The notes: generated by a model not told the origin, from the letters alone. A stretch of DNA of 64,000 bases from [Pseudomonas] carboxydohydrogena (GCF_029030725.1 NZ_CP113162.1:2664501-2728500), one strand, 5' to 3'. Numbered from the stretch's first letter, positions 18,203 to 28,493 are shown. Numbers and translations: made by a program.

Positions 18203-19057
18203 GTGGCTGAAGGGGTTACCCTTGCCGGCGAAGACGCCCTCACGTTAATGGAGCCGCTGACAAAGCTCGCCGTACAGGCGGGCGCGGCGATCCTCGCGGT
18301 CAATCGCAGCACCATGGGGCTCGGCAAGAAGATCGACGGCTCGGTGGTGAGCGACGCCGATACGCTGGCCGATGCGATCATCGCCGAAGGGCTTGCGAAA
18401 CTTGCACCCGCCATCCCGGTGCTGTCGGAAGAACGCACCCATCTGGCGGCGCGGCCCTATCGCGCCAGCTTCTTCCTGATCGATCCCCTCGACGGCACGC
18501 GCGAGTTCGTCACCGGTACCGACGAATTCACCGTCAACATCGCCCTCGTCACGCGCGGGGAGCCCGTTCTCGGCATCGTCGTCGCGCCCGCGCTCGGCAT
18601 CGTCTGGCGCGGACTTGTCGGCTTTGGTGCCGAACGCCTGCTGGCGACCAAGGACGCCACGGTTTACAGCGCCCCCCAGCCAATCCGGACACGCCCTCAT
18701 CCCGGCCCCGCCGCACCGTGGATCGTCGCGGTCAGCCGCTCGCATGGCGACCCGCGCACCGAGGCCTTCATCGCGGAGCGCCCCGGCGCGATCCGGCAGG
18801 TTCTCGGCTCCTCGATCAAGTTCTGCCGCGTCGCCGAGGGCGGCGCCGACATCTATCCCCGCCTCTCGCCCACCAGCGAATGGGACGTGGCCGCGGGCCA
18901 TGCCATCGTCACCGCCGCCGGCGGCCTTGTCACCGGCGGACGCCGCCAGCCTTTAAGGTTCGGCGAGGATCACGACGGCTTCCTCGTTTCCGACTTTATC
19001 GCATGGGGCGACCCGCAGGCCGCCCGCCGTGACGGCGCAAGGGCGCCGGATCAATAG
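18203..19057 (+). CDS. cysQ: 3'(2'),5'-bisphosphate nucleotidase CysQ
   Basis: CysQ hydrolyses PAP to AMP in sulfate assimilation and is an inositol-monophosphatase-fold, Mg-dependent, Li-sensitive enzyme. Visible motifs are LSEER, then FFLIDPLDGTREFVTG (metal-binding DPLDGT), and WDVAAGHAIVTAAGG. The GTG start at 18203 gives 284 residues; later starts inside the first 20 codons are possible. It is divergent from chpT, and its 3' end overlaps the convergent YHS gene by seven bases. Confidence 0.9.
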   Translation: MAEGVTLAGEDALTLMEPLTKLAVQAGAAILAVNRSTMGLGKKIDGSVVSDADTLADAIIAEGLAKLAPAIPVLSEERTHLAARPYRASFFLIDPLDGTREFVTGTDEFTVNIALVTRGEPVLGIVVAPALGIVWRGLVGFGAERLLATKDATVYSAPQPIRTRPHPGPAAPWIVAVSRSHGDPRTEAFIAERPGAIRQVLGSSIKFCRVAEGGADIYPRLSPTSEWDVAAGHAIVTAAGGLVTGGRRQPLRFGEDHDGFLVSDFIAWGDPQAARRDGARAPDQ

Positions 19058-19554
19058 CCGGCGAGGGTCTCGCTGAGCGCCGGCCACTTCCCGGACGCCT
19101 CGGCAAGGCGGGAGGGGTCGGCCGTGAAGGCGTCGCGGTTTTCGATCCGGCTGAACAGGTAAAGACGCTGGCCGTGAACCAGCCAGATCAGCGGCTGCCC
19201 GGCGACGATCCGGCCATCAGCAAGGTCGATGGGGTCGTAACCGCCGAATTGCGGGCCGTAAATATCGGGGGCCGAGAGAAAGATGTCCCTGTCCCGTTCA
19301 TCGAAGAAGCGCCAGATCGCGCCACCCTGCCAGGTCTCGATTCCGGGCTTCCCGGCAACGGGCCGGGACTGGATAAAATAGCCCACCGGATCGTAGCCGT
19401 CGATCGCAAGTCCGGTGTGATGGTTCGTGACCACCCGCTCGGTCGAAGCCGCCCACACGATTACGGGTGCCAAAAACGCAAATACGGCCAAAATACCCGC
19501 TGCGACCGGGCCTTTTCGGCCCCACCCTTTGTTTTCCTGCCGCCATACCGTCAT
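19051..19554 (-). CDS. YHS domain-containing exported protein
   Basis: Residues 17-36 form a hydrophobic signal segment (VAAGILAVFAFLAPVIVWAAS), so the protein is probably periplasmic. The YHS region reads LAIDGYDPVGYFIQSRPVAGKPGIE, then WRFFDERDRDIFLSAPDIYGPQFGGYDP. YHS domains are small, often metal-linked modules; here the classical Cys is not seen, as in the larger secreted YHS family. Function unknown. It is convergent with cysQ with a seven-base overlap. Confidence 0.8.
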   Translation of the reverse strand: MTVWRQENKGWGRKGPVAAGILAVFAFLAPVIVWAASTERVVTNHHTGLAIDGYDPVGYFIQSRPVAGKPGIETWQGGAIWRFFDERDRDIFLSAPDIYGPQFGGYDPIDLADGRIVAGQPLIWLVHGQRLYLFSRIENRDAFTADPSRLAEASGKWPALSETLAGY

Positions 19555-19681
19555 AGTTGCTGCCGATAAAGTTCGAGTCGCCTGAGTTTAGGATCTGCCT
19601 GTCAGCAAGCCGTTAAGCTGGGAGCAGATCCTGCTCGCTTTACCAAGCGCCTTCACCAGCGGTCCTCCCGGGGGTTATTTC

Positions 19682-20254
19682 ATGAATTTCGCTCTGCGTT
19701 GTGCAGCCCTGCTTTTCGCGGCGGCGATCTCGTTCTCCACGCCCGCCTCGGCGCAACAGGGGCCGCGTTCGGATTCCTACCGCTCCGACGAACTGGTGGT
19801 CGCGGGCCATCGTTTCTTCGGCAACGTCTCGCGCGGCCTCGCCTCGATCATCGAGCGCGCCATCAGCCGCTGGGGTCTGCCGAACGGCTACGTCCTCGGC
19901 GAGGAAGGCGCGGGCGCATTCGTCGCCGGACTGCGCTATGGCGAGGGCACGCTTTATACCAAGAACGCCGGTGACCTGAAGGTGTACTGGCAGGGTCCCT
20001 CGGTCGGCTTCGACTGGGGCGGCGACGGCGCGCGGACCATGATGCTGGTCTACAACCTGCCCGCCACCTCCGCGATCTATCAGCGTTTCGGCGGCATCGA
20101 CGGCTCCGCCTATGTAATCGGCGGCTTCGGCATGACGGCATTGACCGCCAACCACATCGTGCTGGTGCCGATCCGGGCGGGCGTCGGCCTGCGGCTCGGG
20201 GCGAGCGTCGGCTATCTGAAGTTCACCCCCCGCGCGACCTGGAACCCCTTCTGA
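19682..20254 (+). CDS. DUF1134 envelope protein, EipA-like
   Basis: 190 residues with a clear signal peptide (FALRCAALLFAAAISFSTPASA, cut before QQG). The mature part is the DUF1134 beta-rich fold with GNVSRGLASIIERAISRWGLPNGYVLGEEGAGAF and VSLR-like core GLRYGEGTLYTK. The Brucella member EipA is a periplasmic protein needed for envelope integrity and is CtrA-controlled there. I see no full CtrA box in 19555-19681, so the same control is not shown here. Confidence 0.85.
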   Translation: MNFALRCAALLFAAAISFSTPASAQQGPRSDSYRSDELVVAGHRFFGNVSRGLASIIERAISRWGLPNGYVLGEEGAGAFVAGLRYGEGTLYTKNAGDLKVYWQGPSVGFDWGGDGARTMMLVYNLPATSAIYQRFGGIDGSAYVIGGFGMTALTANHIVLVPIRAGVGLRLGASVGYLKFTPRATWNPF

Positions 20255-20372
20255 GGGATTCTGGTACTATTTTCGGACAGCGCGGCATGTTTCACGCCGG
20301 CTGGCCGATCTGCTAGTTTCTGCGCGTGTTGAGGCTGGCGGCCGGGTTCGGCCGCCCTTGCGGGAGTTGCCT

Positions 20373-21530
20373 ATGGTTGAGCCGATCATGTATCTGGCGA
20401 TCGGTTTTCTGATCTCGATGCTGTGCGGTCTGATGATCATGCCGCTGGTGCACAACCGCGCGGTGCGGCTGACGACGCGGCGGCTCGAGGCGGCGGCGCC
20501 GCTGTCGATGGCCGAGATTCAGGCCGACAAGGACCAGTTGCGCGCCGAATTCGCGATGTCCGCGCGCAAGCTGGAAATGAGCGTCGAGCAGCTCAAGGCC
20601 AGGACCACCAGCCAGCAGGCCGAACTTGGAAAGAAATCCGACGCCATCAACCGCCTGAAGATGGAGCTTGGCGAGAAAAGCGCCGCGATCTTCACGCTGG
20701 AGACGCGCGAGAAGGCGTTGCACGAACAGCTTCACGCCACGGAGAAGGAATTCTCGCTCAAGACCGACAGCCTGCGCGACGCCGAACAGGCGCTGCGCGA
20801 AAAACAGATCGAATTGACAAAGCTGTCCGGCGAATTGTCCGACCGTTCGCAGACGGCGGAAGCCCGCCAGGCCGAACTCGCCACGGTGCGCGCCGAGATC
20901 GAGGCGCTACAGACCCGTGTCGCCCACGCCGAGCAGGAGCACACCGAGACCCGCACCCGCCTGGACGACCAGCGCGGCAAATCGGAAACGGCAAGCCGCG
21001 AGCTGAGTAATGCCCGGTCCCACGCCGAAACCCTGACCGACCGCCTCGGCGAGCTTGACGGGCAGTTGGTGGCGCAATCGCAAAAGGCCGAAACGCTAAC
21101 CAAGCGTATCGCAGAACTGGAAGCCCGCCTCGTGACGCAGGACAAGGCTCTCGTCCAGCGCGAGCATGACAACAGCGAACTGCGCAAGCAGGTCGAAGCG
21201 GCCAATAACGAGCGCGCCCAACTCGTGCGCGAACTGGCCGCCGCCAGACAGCAGGCGGACAAGACATCCGCCGAAGAGCGGCAGGAAAACGGACTGCTGC
21301 GCGAGCGCATCAACGCCATCGCCGCCGAAGTCGCGGGATTGGCGGGCAAGCTCGAGGGGCCGGATTCCCCGATCCAGAAAATCCTTGCTGCGGAGAGCGG
21401 GTCCACATCCGCGATCAGCGCCATCGTCAACGGCGACACGGTCAAAGGCGCGGCAGGAGCACAAGGCAGCCTTGCCCAGCGCATCCGCGCGCTTCAGGAC
21501 GTACAGGCCGCGCGCATCGGCAAGGCATGA
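20373..21530 (+). CDS. Membrane-anchored long coiled-coil protein, function unknown
   Basis: The ATG at 20373 follows GGGAG; the frame also opens 15 bases earlier at a TTG. Residues 4-25 form one membrane helix (MYLAIGFLISMLCGLMIMPLV). About 300 residues follow of almost continuous heptad-rich coiled coil dense in Glu, Ala, Gln, Lys and Arg. A short tail with GLAGKLEGPDSPIQKIL ends at residue 385. I recall this kind of protein as a conserved unknown in Bradyrhizobium-like genomes. A structural or scaffold role in the envelope is possible but unproven. Confidence 0.8.
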   Translation: MVEPIMYLAIGFLISMLCGLMIMPLVHNRAVRLTTRRLEAAAPLSMAEIQADKDQLRAEFAMSARKLEMSVEQLKARTTSQQAELGKKSDAINRLKMELGEKSAAIFTLETREKALHEQLHATEKEFSLKTDSLRDAEQALREKQIELTKLSGELSDRSQTAEARQAELATVRAEIEALQTRVAHAEQEHTETRTRLDDQRGKSETASRELSNARSHAETLTDRLGELDGQLVAQSQKAETLTKRIAELEARLVTQDKALVQREHDNSELRKQVEAANNERAQLVRELAAARQQADKTSAEERQENGLLRERINAIAAEVAGLAGKLEGPDSPIQKILAAESGSTSAISAIVNGDTVKGAAGAQGSLAQRIRALQDVQAARIGKA

Positions 21531-21565
21531 CACGTCCCCGCGGCCTGAATTCGTCCGATCGGAGC

Positions 21566-21595
21566 TTGACACCCCGGCCATGAGCTTCGTAAATC
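21566..21595 (+). promoter_or_regulatory. Sigma-70-type promoter for tRNA-Val
   Basis: TTGACA at 21566-21571, an 18-base spacer, then TAAATC at 21590-21595. The expected start of transcription is about 25 bases before the tRNA. Confidence 0.65.
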
Positions 21596-21626
21596 GCGGC
21601 CTTCGCGGCCCCTCAAAGGCCGTCCC

Positions 21627-21701
21627 GGGCGCATAGCTCAGCGGGAGAGCGTTCCCTTCACACGGGAGAGGTCCAAGGTTCGATCCCTTGTGCGCCCACC
21701 A
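21627..21701 (+). tRNA. tRNA-Val (CAC anticodon)
   Basis: Full cloverleaf: acceptor GGGCGCA/TGCGCCC, D-arm TAGCTCAGCGGGAGAGC, anticodon stem TTCCC/GGGAG with loop TTCACAC (anticodon CAC, reads GUG), T-arm GGTTCGATCCC, encoded CCA at 21699-21701. A good promoter lies directly upstream. Confidence 0.95.
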
Positions 21702-21853
21702 TCGGTTTTCTTTTCGTTCATCGGTACATTCCCGCGATACCGGCCGTCATAGAGACGATATGCCGCTTTCACGTTGCTGTGGGTTGCGGCTCCCGGCAGA
21801 ATATGGCCTTTCTGGGCTATCCGATGCCGCAATTCACCCTGAAAGGTCCGCCG

Positions 21854-22426
21854 ATGAAGCGTGTCGTCTCAATGTTGTCCGCCTGCATGATCCTGAGCAG
21901 CGCGTCGCTCGCAAACGCTCAGGAAGCGAACAGCAGCGAGGTCATGTTCCCGAACTTCTTCTCCTCGGGGATCGGACGCTCCAGCCCGATTCCGCGCCAG
22001 CGGGTCAACTATCAGAGCAATTACGCGCCGGGCAGCATCGTCGTCGATACGCGCGAGCGGCGGCTCTATCTCATCACCGCGCCGGGCGAGGCGATGCGTT
22101 ACGGCATCGGCGTCGGCCGCGACGGCTTCCGCTGGGGCGGCGTGCATCGCATCACCGCCAAGAAGGAATGGCCGAGCTGGACGCCGCCATCGCAGATGCT
22201 GCGCCGCCGCCCCGACCTGCCGCGCCACATGAAGGGCGGACCGGAAAATCCGCTCGGCGCGCGCGCGATGTATCTCGGCTCGACGCTGTATCGCATTCAC
22301 GGCTCGAACGAGCCGGAAACCATCGGACAGGCGGTGTCGTCGGGATGCTTCCGCATGGTCAACGACGACGTCATCGACCTCTATAACCGCGTCTCGGTCG
22401 GCGCCACGGTCTACGTCAAGAACTGA
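21854..22426 (+). CDS. L,D-transpeptidase (YkuD family), exported
   Basis: YkuD enzymes make 3-3 cross-links in peptidoglycan or attach proteins to it. The ATG at 21854 with GAAAGG upstream gives 190 residues; the frame extends further up without sense. The signal peptide ends near SLANAQ. The catalytic motif is HGSNEPETIGQAVSSGCFRM, the usual H-x14-17-S-x-G-C-x-R, with active Cys. The preceding SIVVDTRERRLYLI and RYGIGVGRDGF are the first YkuD strands. It is followed after two bases by the DUF2927 gene, likely one transcript. Confidence 0.92.
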   Translation: MKRVVSMLSACMILSSASLANAQEANSSEVMFPNFFSSGIGRSSPIPRQRVNYQSNYAPGSIVVDTRERRLYLITAPGEAMRYGIGVGRDGFRWGGVHRITAKKEWPSWTPPSQMLRRRPDLPRHMKGGPENPLGARAMYLGSTLYRIHGSNEPETIGQAVSSGCFRMVNDDVIDLYNRVSVGATVYVKN

Positions 22427-22428
22427 GC

Positions 22429-23223
22429 ATGAAACAGGGCGTGCGCGTCAGCCTCGCAGTGCTCGCAACGGCCTTCGTTGCAAGCCGGGCCCTGGCGGCC
22501 GACGCGGACATCCCTTCCATCGCGGCAAACCAGCATAACGAGAAAACGAATTTCACCGACGCCGAGATCGTCGACGGATTTCTGAAGACGACCTTCGGCG
22601 CGGAATACCAGCTCGCGGGCAAGGTCGACCGCATCCGCAAATTCCACAAGCCGGTGCGCGTGTTCATCACCGGCGTGAACAGGCCGGACCGCAATCAGCA
22701 GATCGAGGCCGTGACCGCCGATATCGGCGAACACATCAATCATCTCGACATCGCCGTGACGCCCAATCGCGAGGAAGCCAATCTCATCGTGCAACTGGTG
22801 CGCGACCGCGACCTCGACCGCTCGATCCGCAAGTCCTACGGCACGACGACGGCCCGCAAGATCCGCAAATCGCTCGACCCGCAATGCCTCTCGGGATTCC
22901 GCAAGAACGACAAATACGAGATCGAGCACGCCGAAGTCATCCTGACGGTCGACAGCGGCGATTTTGTCTTCCTCGATTGCGCCTATGAGGAAATGCTGCA
23001 ATCGCTGGGGCCGATCAACGACACCGAATCAGTGCCGTGGACCATGTTCAACGATGCGGTATCGATGGGCTTCTTCGACACCTACGACCGCTATCTCCTG
23101 AACATTCTCTATGATCCGCGCGTCAAGGCCGGCATGAGCATCGATCAGGTCCGTCCGCTATTGCCCGCCATCCTCAAGGATATCCGCGCAAGGGTCGCAG
23201 CGCCTTCGCGGGAGCGCCACTGA
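22429..23223 (+). CDS. DUF2927 exported protein
   Basis: 264 residues with a signal peptide (VSLAVLATAFVASRALA). The DUF2927 pattern is visible as EIVDGFLKTTFGAEYQ, VDRIRKFHKPVRVFI, then C-terminal FDTYDRYLLNILYDPRVKAGMS. No function is known to me; family members are secreted proteins of alphaproteobacteria. It begins two bases after the L,D-transpeptidase stop, which suggests a shared envelope role, but this is inference from position only. Confidence 0.82.
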   Translation: MKQGVRVSLAVLATAFVASRALAADADIPSIAANQHNEKTNFTDAEIVDGFLKTTFGAEYQLAGKVDRIRKFHKPVRVFITGVNRPDRNQQIEAVTADIGEHINHLDIAVTPNREEANLIVQLVRDRDLDRSIRKSYGTTTARKIRKSLDPQCLSGFRKNDKYEIEHAEVILTVDSGDFVFLDCAYEEMLQSLGPINDTESVPWTMFNDAVSMGFFDTYDRYLLNILYDPRVKAGMSIDQVRPLLPAILKDIRARVAAPSRERH

Positions 23224-23233
23224 GGCGCGCGTC

Positions 23234-24718
23234 TTAAGCCAGCTTGCGCGAGGCTTCCTTCACCTTGCGCGTGGCGTCATCGACGGAACGGGTCGCTTCG
23301 GCGATTTCCTTCATGCTGCTGTCGATCTCCGACACGCCCTTGGCGGCGATCTGCATGTTCGACGAAATGCTCTGCGTCACCGATGCCTGCTCCTCGACGG
23401 ATGCCGCGATCGCCGAGGAGATTTCGTTCACCTGCGAGATCGTCTCGGTGATGCTTTCGATCACCGTCACCGCGTTCGCTGTGGTGCTCTGCACCTCGGC
23501 GATCTGGCCGCTGATCTCGTCGGTCGCCTTCGCGGTCTGCGCGGCAAGGCTTTTCACTTCCGACGCCACCACCGCAAATCCCCTGCCCGCTTCACCCGCG
23601 CGGGCGGCCTCGATCGTCGCATTCAGCGCCAGCAGGTTGGTCTGATCCGCGATATTGTTGATGAGCTTGACCACATCGCCGATCTTCTGCGCGGCGGCCG
23701 CGAGACCGGAGACAATCTCACCGGTTTCGTTGGCCTGCTTGACCGCGCGCATCGAGATGTCGAGCGCATTCGCCGCCTGACGGCTGATCTCGCCGACCGA
23801 CGCCGCAAGCTCTTCCGCGCCGGACGCCACCGCCTGCATGTTCGACGAGGTTTGCGTGGAGGCGCCGACCACGGAGGTGATCCGCCCGGTGGTCTCGCCC
23901 ACCGCGCCGGTGATCAGATCGAGATCGCCGTCGATGGAGGTCTGGATTTCGCCACGGCGAATCCGGTCCTCGACCTGCGCCGTCACGTCGGTCGCGAATT
24001 TCACCACCTTCATCAATTCGCCGCCGGCGCCGTAGATCGGATTGTACGACGCCTGAATCCAGACCACGCGGCCGTCCTTGCCGACGCGCTTGAACTCGCC
24101 CGCCTGATACTCTCCGCGCCGCAGCGCGTTCCAGAACTCGCGATAGTCGGGGCCACCGCGATAGGCCGCATCGACGAACATGCCGTGATGCTGGCCGCGG
24201 ATTTCCTCCAGCGTATAGCCGAGAGCCGCCAGAAAATTGTCGTTGGCGGTGAGAACCCTGCCATCGAGATCGAATTCGATGACAGCCTGCGATTTGTGAA
24301 TCGCCTTGATCTGCCCTTCGTAATCGGCGCTGCGCATTTTCTGCTGCGTGATATCGAAGGCGAATTTGATGACCTTGCAGGGCTTGCCGCCGCGGTCGAA
24401 CAGCGGATTGTAGGATGCCCGAATCCAGACAGACCGCCCGTCCTTGGCGTTGCGCATGAATTCGCCCGACTGGAATTCGCCGGCGCGCAGCCTGTTCCAG
24501 AATTCGCGGTACGCGACGCTGCCGCGCTCGGCCTCGGACACGAACATCCCGTGATGCTTGCCCTGCACTTCGTCGAGTTTGTAGCCGAGTGCGCCGAGGA
24601 AGTTCTCGTTGGCCGTGATGATCGTGCCGTCCAGATTGAATTCGATGACCGCCTGCGACCGGCCCACCGCGTCGATCTTGGCGCTCAATTCATGATTGAA
24701 GCTGAACAGTGCCATCAT
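23234..24718 (-). CDS. Soluble chemoreceptor with two PAS domains
   Basis: The start at the first ATG of the ATGATG pair at 24718, behind AGAAGGGTGGGG, gives 494 residues. Residues about 15-125 and 137-247 are two similar PAS/PAC domains (each with AVIEFxLDG, ANxNFLxALGY, HHGMFV, VWIxASYNP and VKFAxD). Residues about 260-494 are the methyl-accepting signalling hairpin, with tip [37 protein letters not shown]. There is no membrane helix, HAMP domain or periplasmic sensor, so it senses an intracellular signal, perhaps redox or oxygen by analogy with Aer-like proteins. The cofactor is not shown by the sequence. Confidence 0.9.
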   Translation of the reverse strand: MMALFSFNHELSAKIDAVGRSQAVIEFNLDGTIITANENFLGALGYKLDEVQGKHHGMFVSEAERGSVAYREFWNRLRAGEFQSGEFMRNAKDGRSVWIRASYNPLFDRGGKPCKVIKFAFDITQQKMRSADYEGQIKAIHKSQAVIEFDLDGRVLTANDNFLAALGYTLEEIRGQHHGMFVDAAYRGGPDYREFWNALRRGEYQAGEFKRVGKDGRVVWIQASYNPIYGAGGELMKVVKFATDVTAQVEDRIRRGEIQTSIDGDLDLITGAVGETTGRITSVVGASTQTSSNMQAVASGAEELAASVGEISRQAANALDISMRAVKQANETGEIVSGLAAAAQKIGDVVKLINNIADQTNLLALNATIEAARAGEAGRGFAVVASEVKSLAAQTAKATDEISGQIAEVQSTTANAVTVIESITETISQVNEISSAIAASVEEQASVTQSISSNMQIAAKGVSEIDSSMKEIAEATRSVDDATRKVKEASRKLA

Positions 24719-24957
24719 CCCCACCCTTCTGGTTTCGGACAGCCTGCCTTCGATTTCTTTAAACAACCATAACGTGTATGTTTGTACATGTTCCACCATA
24801 GGGAACCGGCATCCGGACACCGCATCGGGATCAAACCTCGCGGATTTTCGGCCGCTTGCCGCACAACCGTTGGCTCTCACGCGCGCAGCCCCGCCATAGC
24901 CTTGGCCGCGCGCGCGGTGTATCAGGAGCGCGCCCAGCCACCAGTCGAGGATCGATC

Positions 24958-26004
24958 TTGCCCCCGGATTCCACCGCCAAGCCGTTCATCGACGTTCTTT
25001 CGGGCCAGCGCCAAACCGTTCCTCCGATCTGGATGATGCGTCAGGCCGGCCGCTATCTGCCGGAGTACCGCGCCGTGCGGGAAAAGGCGGGCGGATTTCT
25101 CGATCTCGTCTACAACCCCGAGCTTGCCGCCGAAGTGACGTTGCAGCCGATCCGCCGCTTCGGCTTCGATGCGGCGATCATCTTCTCCGACATTCTCGTG
25201 GTGCCGCATGCGCTGGGCCGCGATGTCCGCTTCGAGGTTGGCGAAGGCCCGCGTCTCGATCCGCTCGACACGCCCGACAAGATCGCGGCGGAAAAATTCG
25301 CGGCGAATTTCACGACCTTCGAGCCGGTATACGAGGCGCTGCGCCGCGTCCGCAGCGAACTGCCTTCGCGTGTCGCGCTGACCGGCTTTTGCGGCGCGCC
25401 GTGGACGGTCGCAACTTACATGGTCGCGGGCCAGGGCACGCCCGATCAGGCGCCCGCGCGCCTGCTCGCCTATCGCGATCCCGTGTCGTTCGCAAAAATC
25501 ATTGACGCCATCGTCGAGACCTCGATCCGCTACCTGCTCGGCCAGCTTCAGGCGGGCGCGGAAGCGTTGCAGATTTTCGATACATGGGCCGGCGTACTGC
25601 CGCCCGCCGAATTCGCCCGCTGGTCGATCGAGCCGACCCGCCGCATCGTCGAAGGCGTCCGCGCGCAAGTGCCAAACGCGAAGATCATCGGCTTTCCACG
25701 CGGCGCGGGCGCGATGCTGCCTGACTATGTCGCGCGAACCGGCGTCGATGCCGTCAGCATCGACTGGGCGAGCGAGCCATCGTTCATGCGCGAACAGATA
25801 CAGAGCCGCGTCGCGTTGCAGGGCAATCTCGATCCGCTGGCGCTGATCGCGGGCGGCGACGCGCTCGACAGGTCAATCGATGACGTGCTTGCGAATTACG
25901 CAAGCGGGCGGCTGATCTTCAATCTCGGCCACGGCATTCAGCCGAACACGCCGATTTCCCACGTCGAACGCATGATCGCGCGGGTGCGAGCCTACAAGGG
26001 CTAA
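24958..26004 (+). CDS. hemE: Uroporphyrinogen decarboxylase HemE
   Basis: HemE decarboxylates the four acetates of uroporphyrinogen III to give coproporphyrinogen III. The signature [28 protein letters not shown] starts near residue 21. [18 protein letters not shown] and [10 protein letters not shown] follow. The TTG at 24958 with GAGG upstream gives 348 residues, right for the family; the frame extends further up but the extra part is unlike HemE. The 3' end overlaps hemC, on the other strand, by three or four bases. Confidence 0.95.
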   Translation: MPPDSTAKPFIDVLSGQRQTVPPIWMMRQAGRYLPEYRAVREKAGGFLDLVYNPELAAEVTLQPIRRFGFDAAIIFSDILVVPHALGRDVRFEVGEGPRLDPLDTPDKIAAEKFAANFTTFEPVYEALRRVRSELPSRVALTGFCGAPWTVATYMVAGQGTPDQAPARLLAYRDPVSFAKIIDAIVETSIRYLLGQLQAGAEALQIFDTWAGVLPPAEFARWSIEPTRRIVEGVRAQVPNAKIIGFPRGAGAMLPDYVARTGVDAVSIDWASEPSFMREQIQSRVALQGNLDPLALIAGGDALDRSIDDVLANYASGRLIFNLGHGIQPNTPISHVERMIARVRAYKG

Positions 26005-26990
26005 TGCGACAGCGGCCGGGTGCGGGCGATCACATCGGCCGCGCCCCTGGCGAGGAGATCGAACGCCACCGCGCGCCCAAGTTCGCGAGGGCAGCCCACA
26101 GGTCCGCGCCGCGTGACCTCGATGAAACGGTCGTTGGCTTCGTCCAGCACGGCGGCCTTCAGCGAAATCTCCTGTCCGTCGATGACGGCATAGCCCGCGA
26201 TCGGCGAGTTGCAGTGGCCGTTGAGAACCCACAGCACCTCGCGCTCGGCTTCGCCGCAACGGCGCGAGGCCGCGTTGTCGATTGTCGCAAGACGACCCAG
26301 CGTATCCCAGTCGGACGCGGCGCATTCCACCGCGACGATGCCTTGGCCCACCGCTGGCAGCATCTCGTCCGGGGAGAACTGGTGCACGATGCGATCCGCG
26401 AAACCGACACGCTCGAGCCCCGCGCGCGCCATCACCAGCGCGTCGGCGGGCCCGGCCTCGCCGCCGTCCGGCAAGCGCTGCATCTCGCGCCCGTCGAGCT
26501 TGCGGATGCGCGTGTCGGCGGCGCCGCGAAAATGGATGACCTCGGCTTCCGGAAACAGGCGGCGCACATAGGCGGCGCGGCGCACCGCGTTGGTACCGAT
26601 CTTGAATCCCTTGCCGCGCGAGCGCCGCAGTTGATCGAGCGTCACGCCGTCCCGCACCACCAGCGCATCGGTCGGCGGATCGCGCAACAGCATCGCGCCG
26701 ATCACGAGGCCGGGCGTATCTTCGTTGCCCGGCATATCCTTGAGCGAATGCATCGCCGCCTCAAGTCGACCTTCGCGAACGGCGTCGCGGATCTGCGCGA
26801 CGAACGCCCCGCCCTTGCCGCCGAGATCGAGCAGCTTGCCGGTCTGGTCCTGATCGCCCATGGTCTCGAACTTGACGATCTCCACCGCGAGGCTCGGGTC
26901 GGCCGCCGTCAACTGGCGCGCGATCTCGCTGGTCTGCGCCAGCGCCATCACGCTCTTGCGCGTGCCGATCCGCATCGCCTTGCCTGCCAC
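26001..26990 (-). CDS. hemC: Porphobilinogen deaminase (hydroxymethylbilane synthase) HemC
   Basis: HemC joins four porphobilinogens into hydroxymethylbilane. Family marks: [21 protein letters not shown] at the start, [26 protein letters not shown], and [16 protein letters not shown], whose Cys binds the dipyrromethane cofactor. The start is either GTG at 26990 (behind AAGGG) or ATG at 26975; both give a normal length (329 or 324). Head-to-tail convergence of hemE and hemC with touching stop codons is seen. Confidence 0.95.
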   Translation of the reverse strand: MAGKAMRIGTRKSVMALAQTSEIARQLTAADPSLAVEIVKFETMGDQDQTGKLLDLGGKGGAFVAQIRDAVREGRLEAAMHSLKDMPGNEDTPGLVIGAMLLRDPPTDALVVRDGVTLDQLRRSRGKGFKIGTNAVRRAAYVRRLFPEAEVIHFRGAADTRIRKLDGREMQRLPDGGEAGPADALVMARAGLERVGFADRIVHQFSPDEMLPAVGQGIVAVECAASDWDTLGRLATIDNAASRRCGEAEREVLWVLNGHCNSPIAGYAVIDGQEISLKAAVLDEANDRFIEVTRRGPVGCPRELGRAVAFDLLARGAADVIARTRPLSH

Positions 26991-27147
26991 GCTATCCCTT
27001 GCTCCCCTACCGCGTCCGGCGGCAATGCGCACTCATTAGCTGCGAACGGAGCCTCCCACAAGGCATTCCGCCGCCTTCCCTGATTTGCGCCTTATCCGGC
27101 GATCGGGTAATCGAGGATGCCGCGACAGGGCCGCCCGAACGGACACG

Positions 27148-28227
27148 ATGAAGATCGCACTGGCCATTTTTCAACTTGAAACACTCGGCGGCAAGGAACG
27201 CGACTGCCTCGCCATCGCCGCCAATTTGCAGCGGCGCGGCCATGACGTGACTCTCGTCACCACGCGCGCCGCGCCCGGGCAATTGCCGCTGGCGATTGTT
27301 CCCCGCAAGGGCTTCTCCAACCACGGCCGCGCGCGGCATTTCGCGAAAGCCGTGATGGCCTACCGCAGCCGCCACAAGCCCGACATGACGCTTTCGTTCG
27401 AGCGCGTGCCCGGCGCTGACTTTCATTACGCGGCGGATGCCGCCGTGGCATTACGGATGACGGGGGCAGCAAGCCTTCTACCGCGGCAACGCACCTATCT
27501 TCGGCTTGAGCGCGGCGTGTTCGAGACTTCCCGCACTCGTTTTTTCTTTCTGACGCAAGCCCAACGCGACCAATATGCCGCGCTTTACGATTTCGATCCC
27601 GCTCAAGGCACCGTGCTGCCTATCGTTCTGCATGAAGAACGCTTCGACGCGACGCGCGCAACGGCAGCGCGAAGTGCAACACGCGGCCAGCTCGGCCTGC
27701 CGAGCGATGCCATCGTGGCGCTCGCCGCCGCGGTGAAACCCAAACAAAAAGGGCTCGATCGTTCGCTTGAAGCGCTTGCACGATTTCCGAACCTGCATCT
27801 CGTCAGCGCGGGCAGCACCGATTCATGGATTGCCGAACAAGCCAGGACTCTCAAGATCGAGGATCGCGTCCGCATTCTGCCCTATGGCGCGAACGTGATG
27901 GACCTGATGGCAGCTTCCGATTTTCTGCTGCATCCCGCGCGCGCGGAGGCGGCGGGACAGGTGATCGCGGAATCGATGCTCGCGGGGCGACCCGCCATCG
28001 TCTCCGGAATTTGCGGCTATGCCGGCGAGATCGCGCGATCCGGCGCCGGTATCGTGCTGAGCGAGCCATTCGATCCGCGAGATCTTGCGGCCGCGGTCAC
28101 GGCTATGCTGGAGCGCCTTCCCGCCATGACGGCAGCCGCCAGGATTGAAGCAGAGCGGCTGCAAAGCCAGCGCGGACAATGGCTGTCAGTGATCGCGGAT
28201 GCGCTCGAGAAATCCTCGCGGTCCTAA
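27148..28227 (+). CDS. Glycosyltransferase family 4, WaaG-like
   Basis: GT-B fold transferase, probably adding a hexose to the LPS core or another surface glycan. The ATG at 27148 begins MKIALAIFQLETLGGKERDCLAIAANL, the N-terminal nucleotide-sugar domain start with the GGxE-like turn. The C-terminal domain has AAAVKPKQKGLDRSLEAL and the acceptor-side motif LLHPARAEAAGQVIAESMLAGRPAIVS (E-x7-E). 359 residues. It resembles RfaG/WaaG in order and spacing; the exact sugar cannot be told. Divergent from hemC. Confidence 0.82.
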   Translation: MKIALAIFQLETLGGKERDCLAIAANLQRRGHDVTLVTTRAAPGQLPLAIVPRKGFSNHGRARHFAKAVMAYRSRHKPDMTLSFERVPGADFHYAADAAVALRMTGAASLLPRQRTYLRLERGVFETSRTRFFFLTQAQRDQYAALYDFDPAQGTVLPIVLHEERFDATRATAARSATRGQLGLPSDAIVALAAAVKPKQKGLDRSLEALARFPNLHLVSAGSTDSWIAEQARTLKIEDRVRILPYGANVMDLMAASDFLLHPARAEAAGQVIAESMLAGRPAIVSGICGYAGEIARSGAGIVLSEPFDPRDLAAAVTAMLERLPAMTAAARIEAERLQSQRGQWLSVIADALEKSSRS

Positions 28228-28380
28228 CGCCCGCCCGCACCCATCATGCTCACGGGGCGCAGAACCACCACCGTTCCCTCCCGATGGCAAAATTGCAGCG
28301 GCCCCTTTCCCTGAAAAACGATACTCGCAAAAAACAGCCTGCCGAGCGCCGCTTCTTGCAGTTCCTGCGGAGATTTCCTG

Positions 28381-28409
28381 TTAACAAGGCTTGTGAGTTT
28401 GCCTATAAT
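28381..28409 (+). promoter_or_regulatory. Sigma-70-type promoter for fdxA
   Basis: TTAACA at 28381-28386, 17-base spacer, TATAAT at 28404-28409: a one-mismatch -35 and a perfect -10. The expected start is near 28416, leaving a leader of about 78 bases to fdxA. The stretch is far AT-richer than its surroundings. Confidence 0.7.
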
Positions 28410-28493
28410 ATACATATAAAATGAATCTTATACGCACACTCACGCGCACATCCGTTTTGAAACCACGCACGTGCCCGGCGAGAAGGATACCCG

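Noticed and set aside
18052-18438. N-terminal extension of chpT by 129 codons
   Set aside because: The extra part is antisense to cysQ and unlike ChpT; the ATG at 18051 has a ribosome-binding site and gives the family length.
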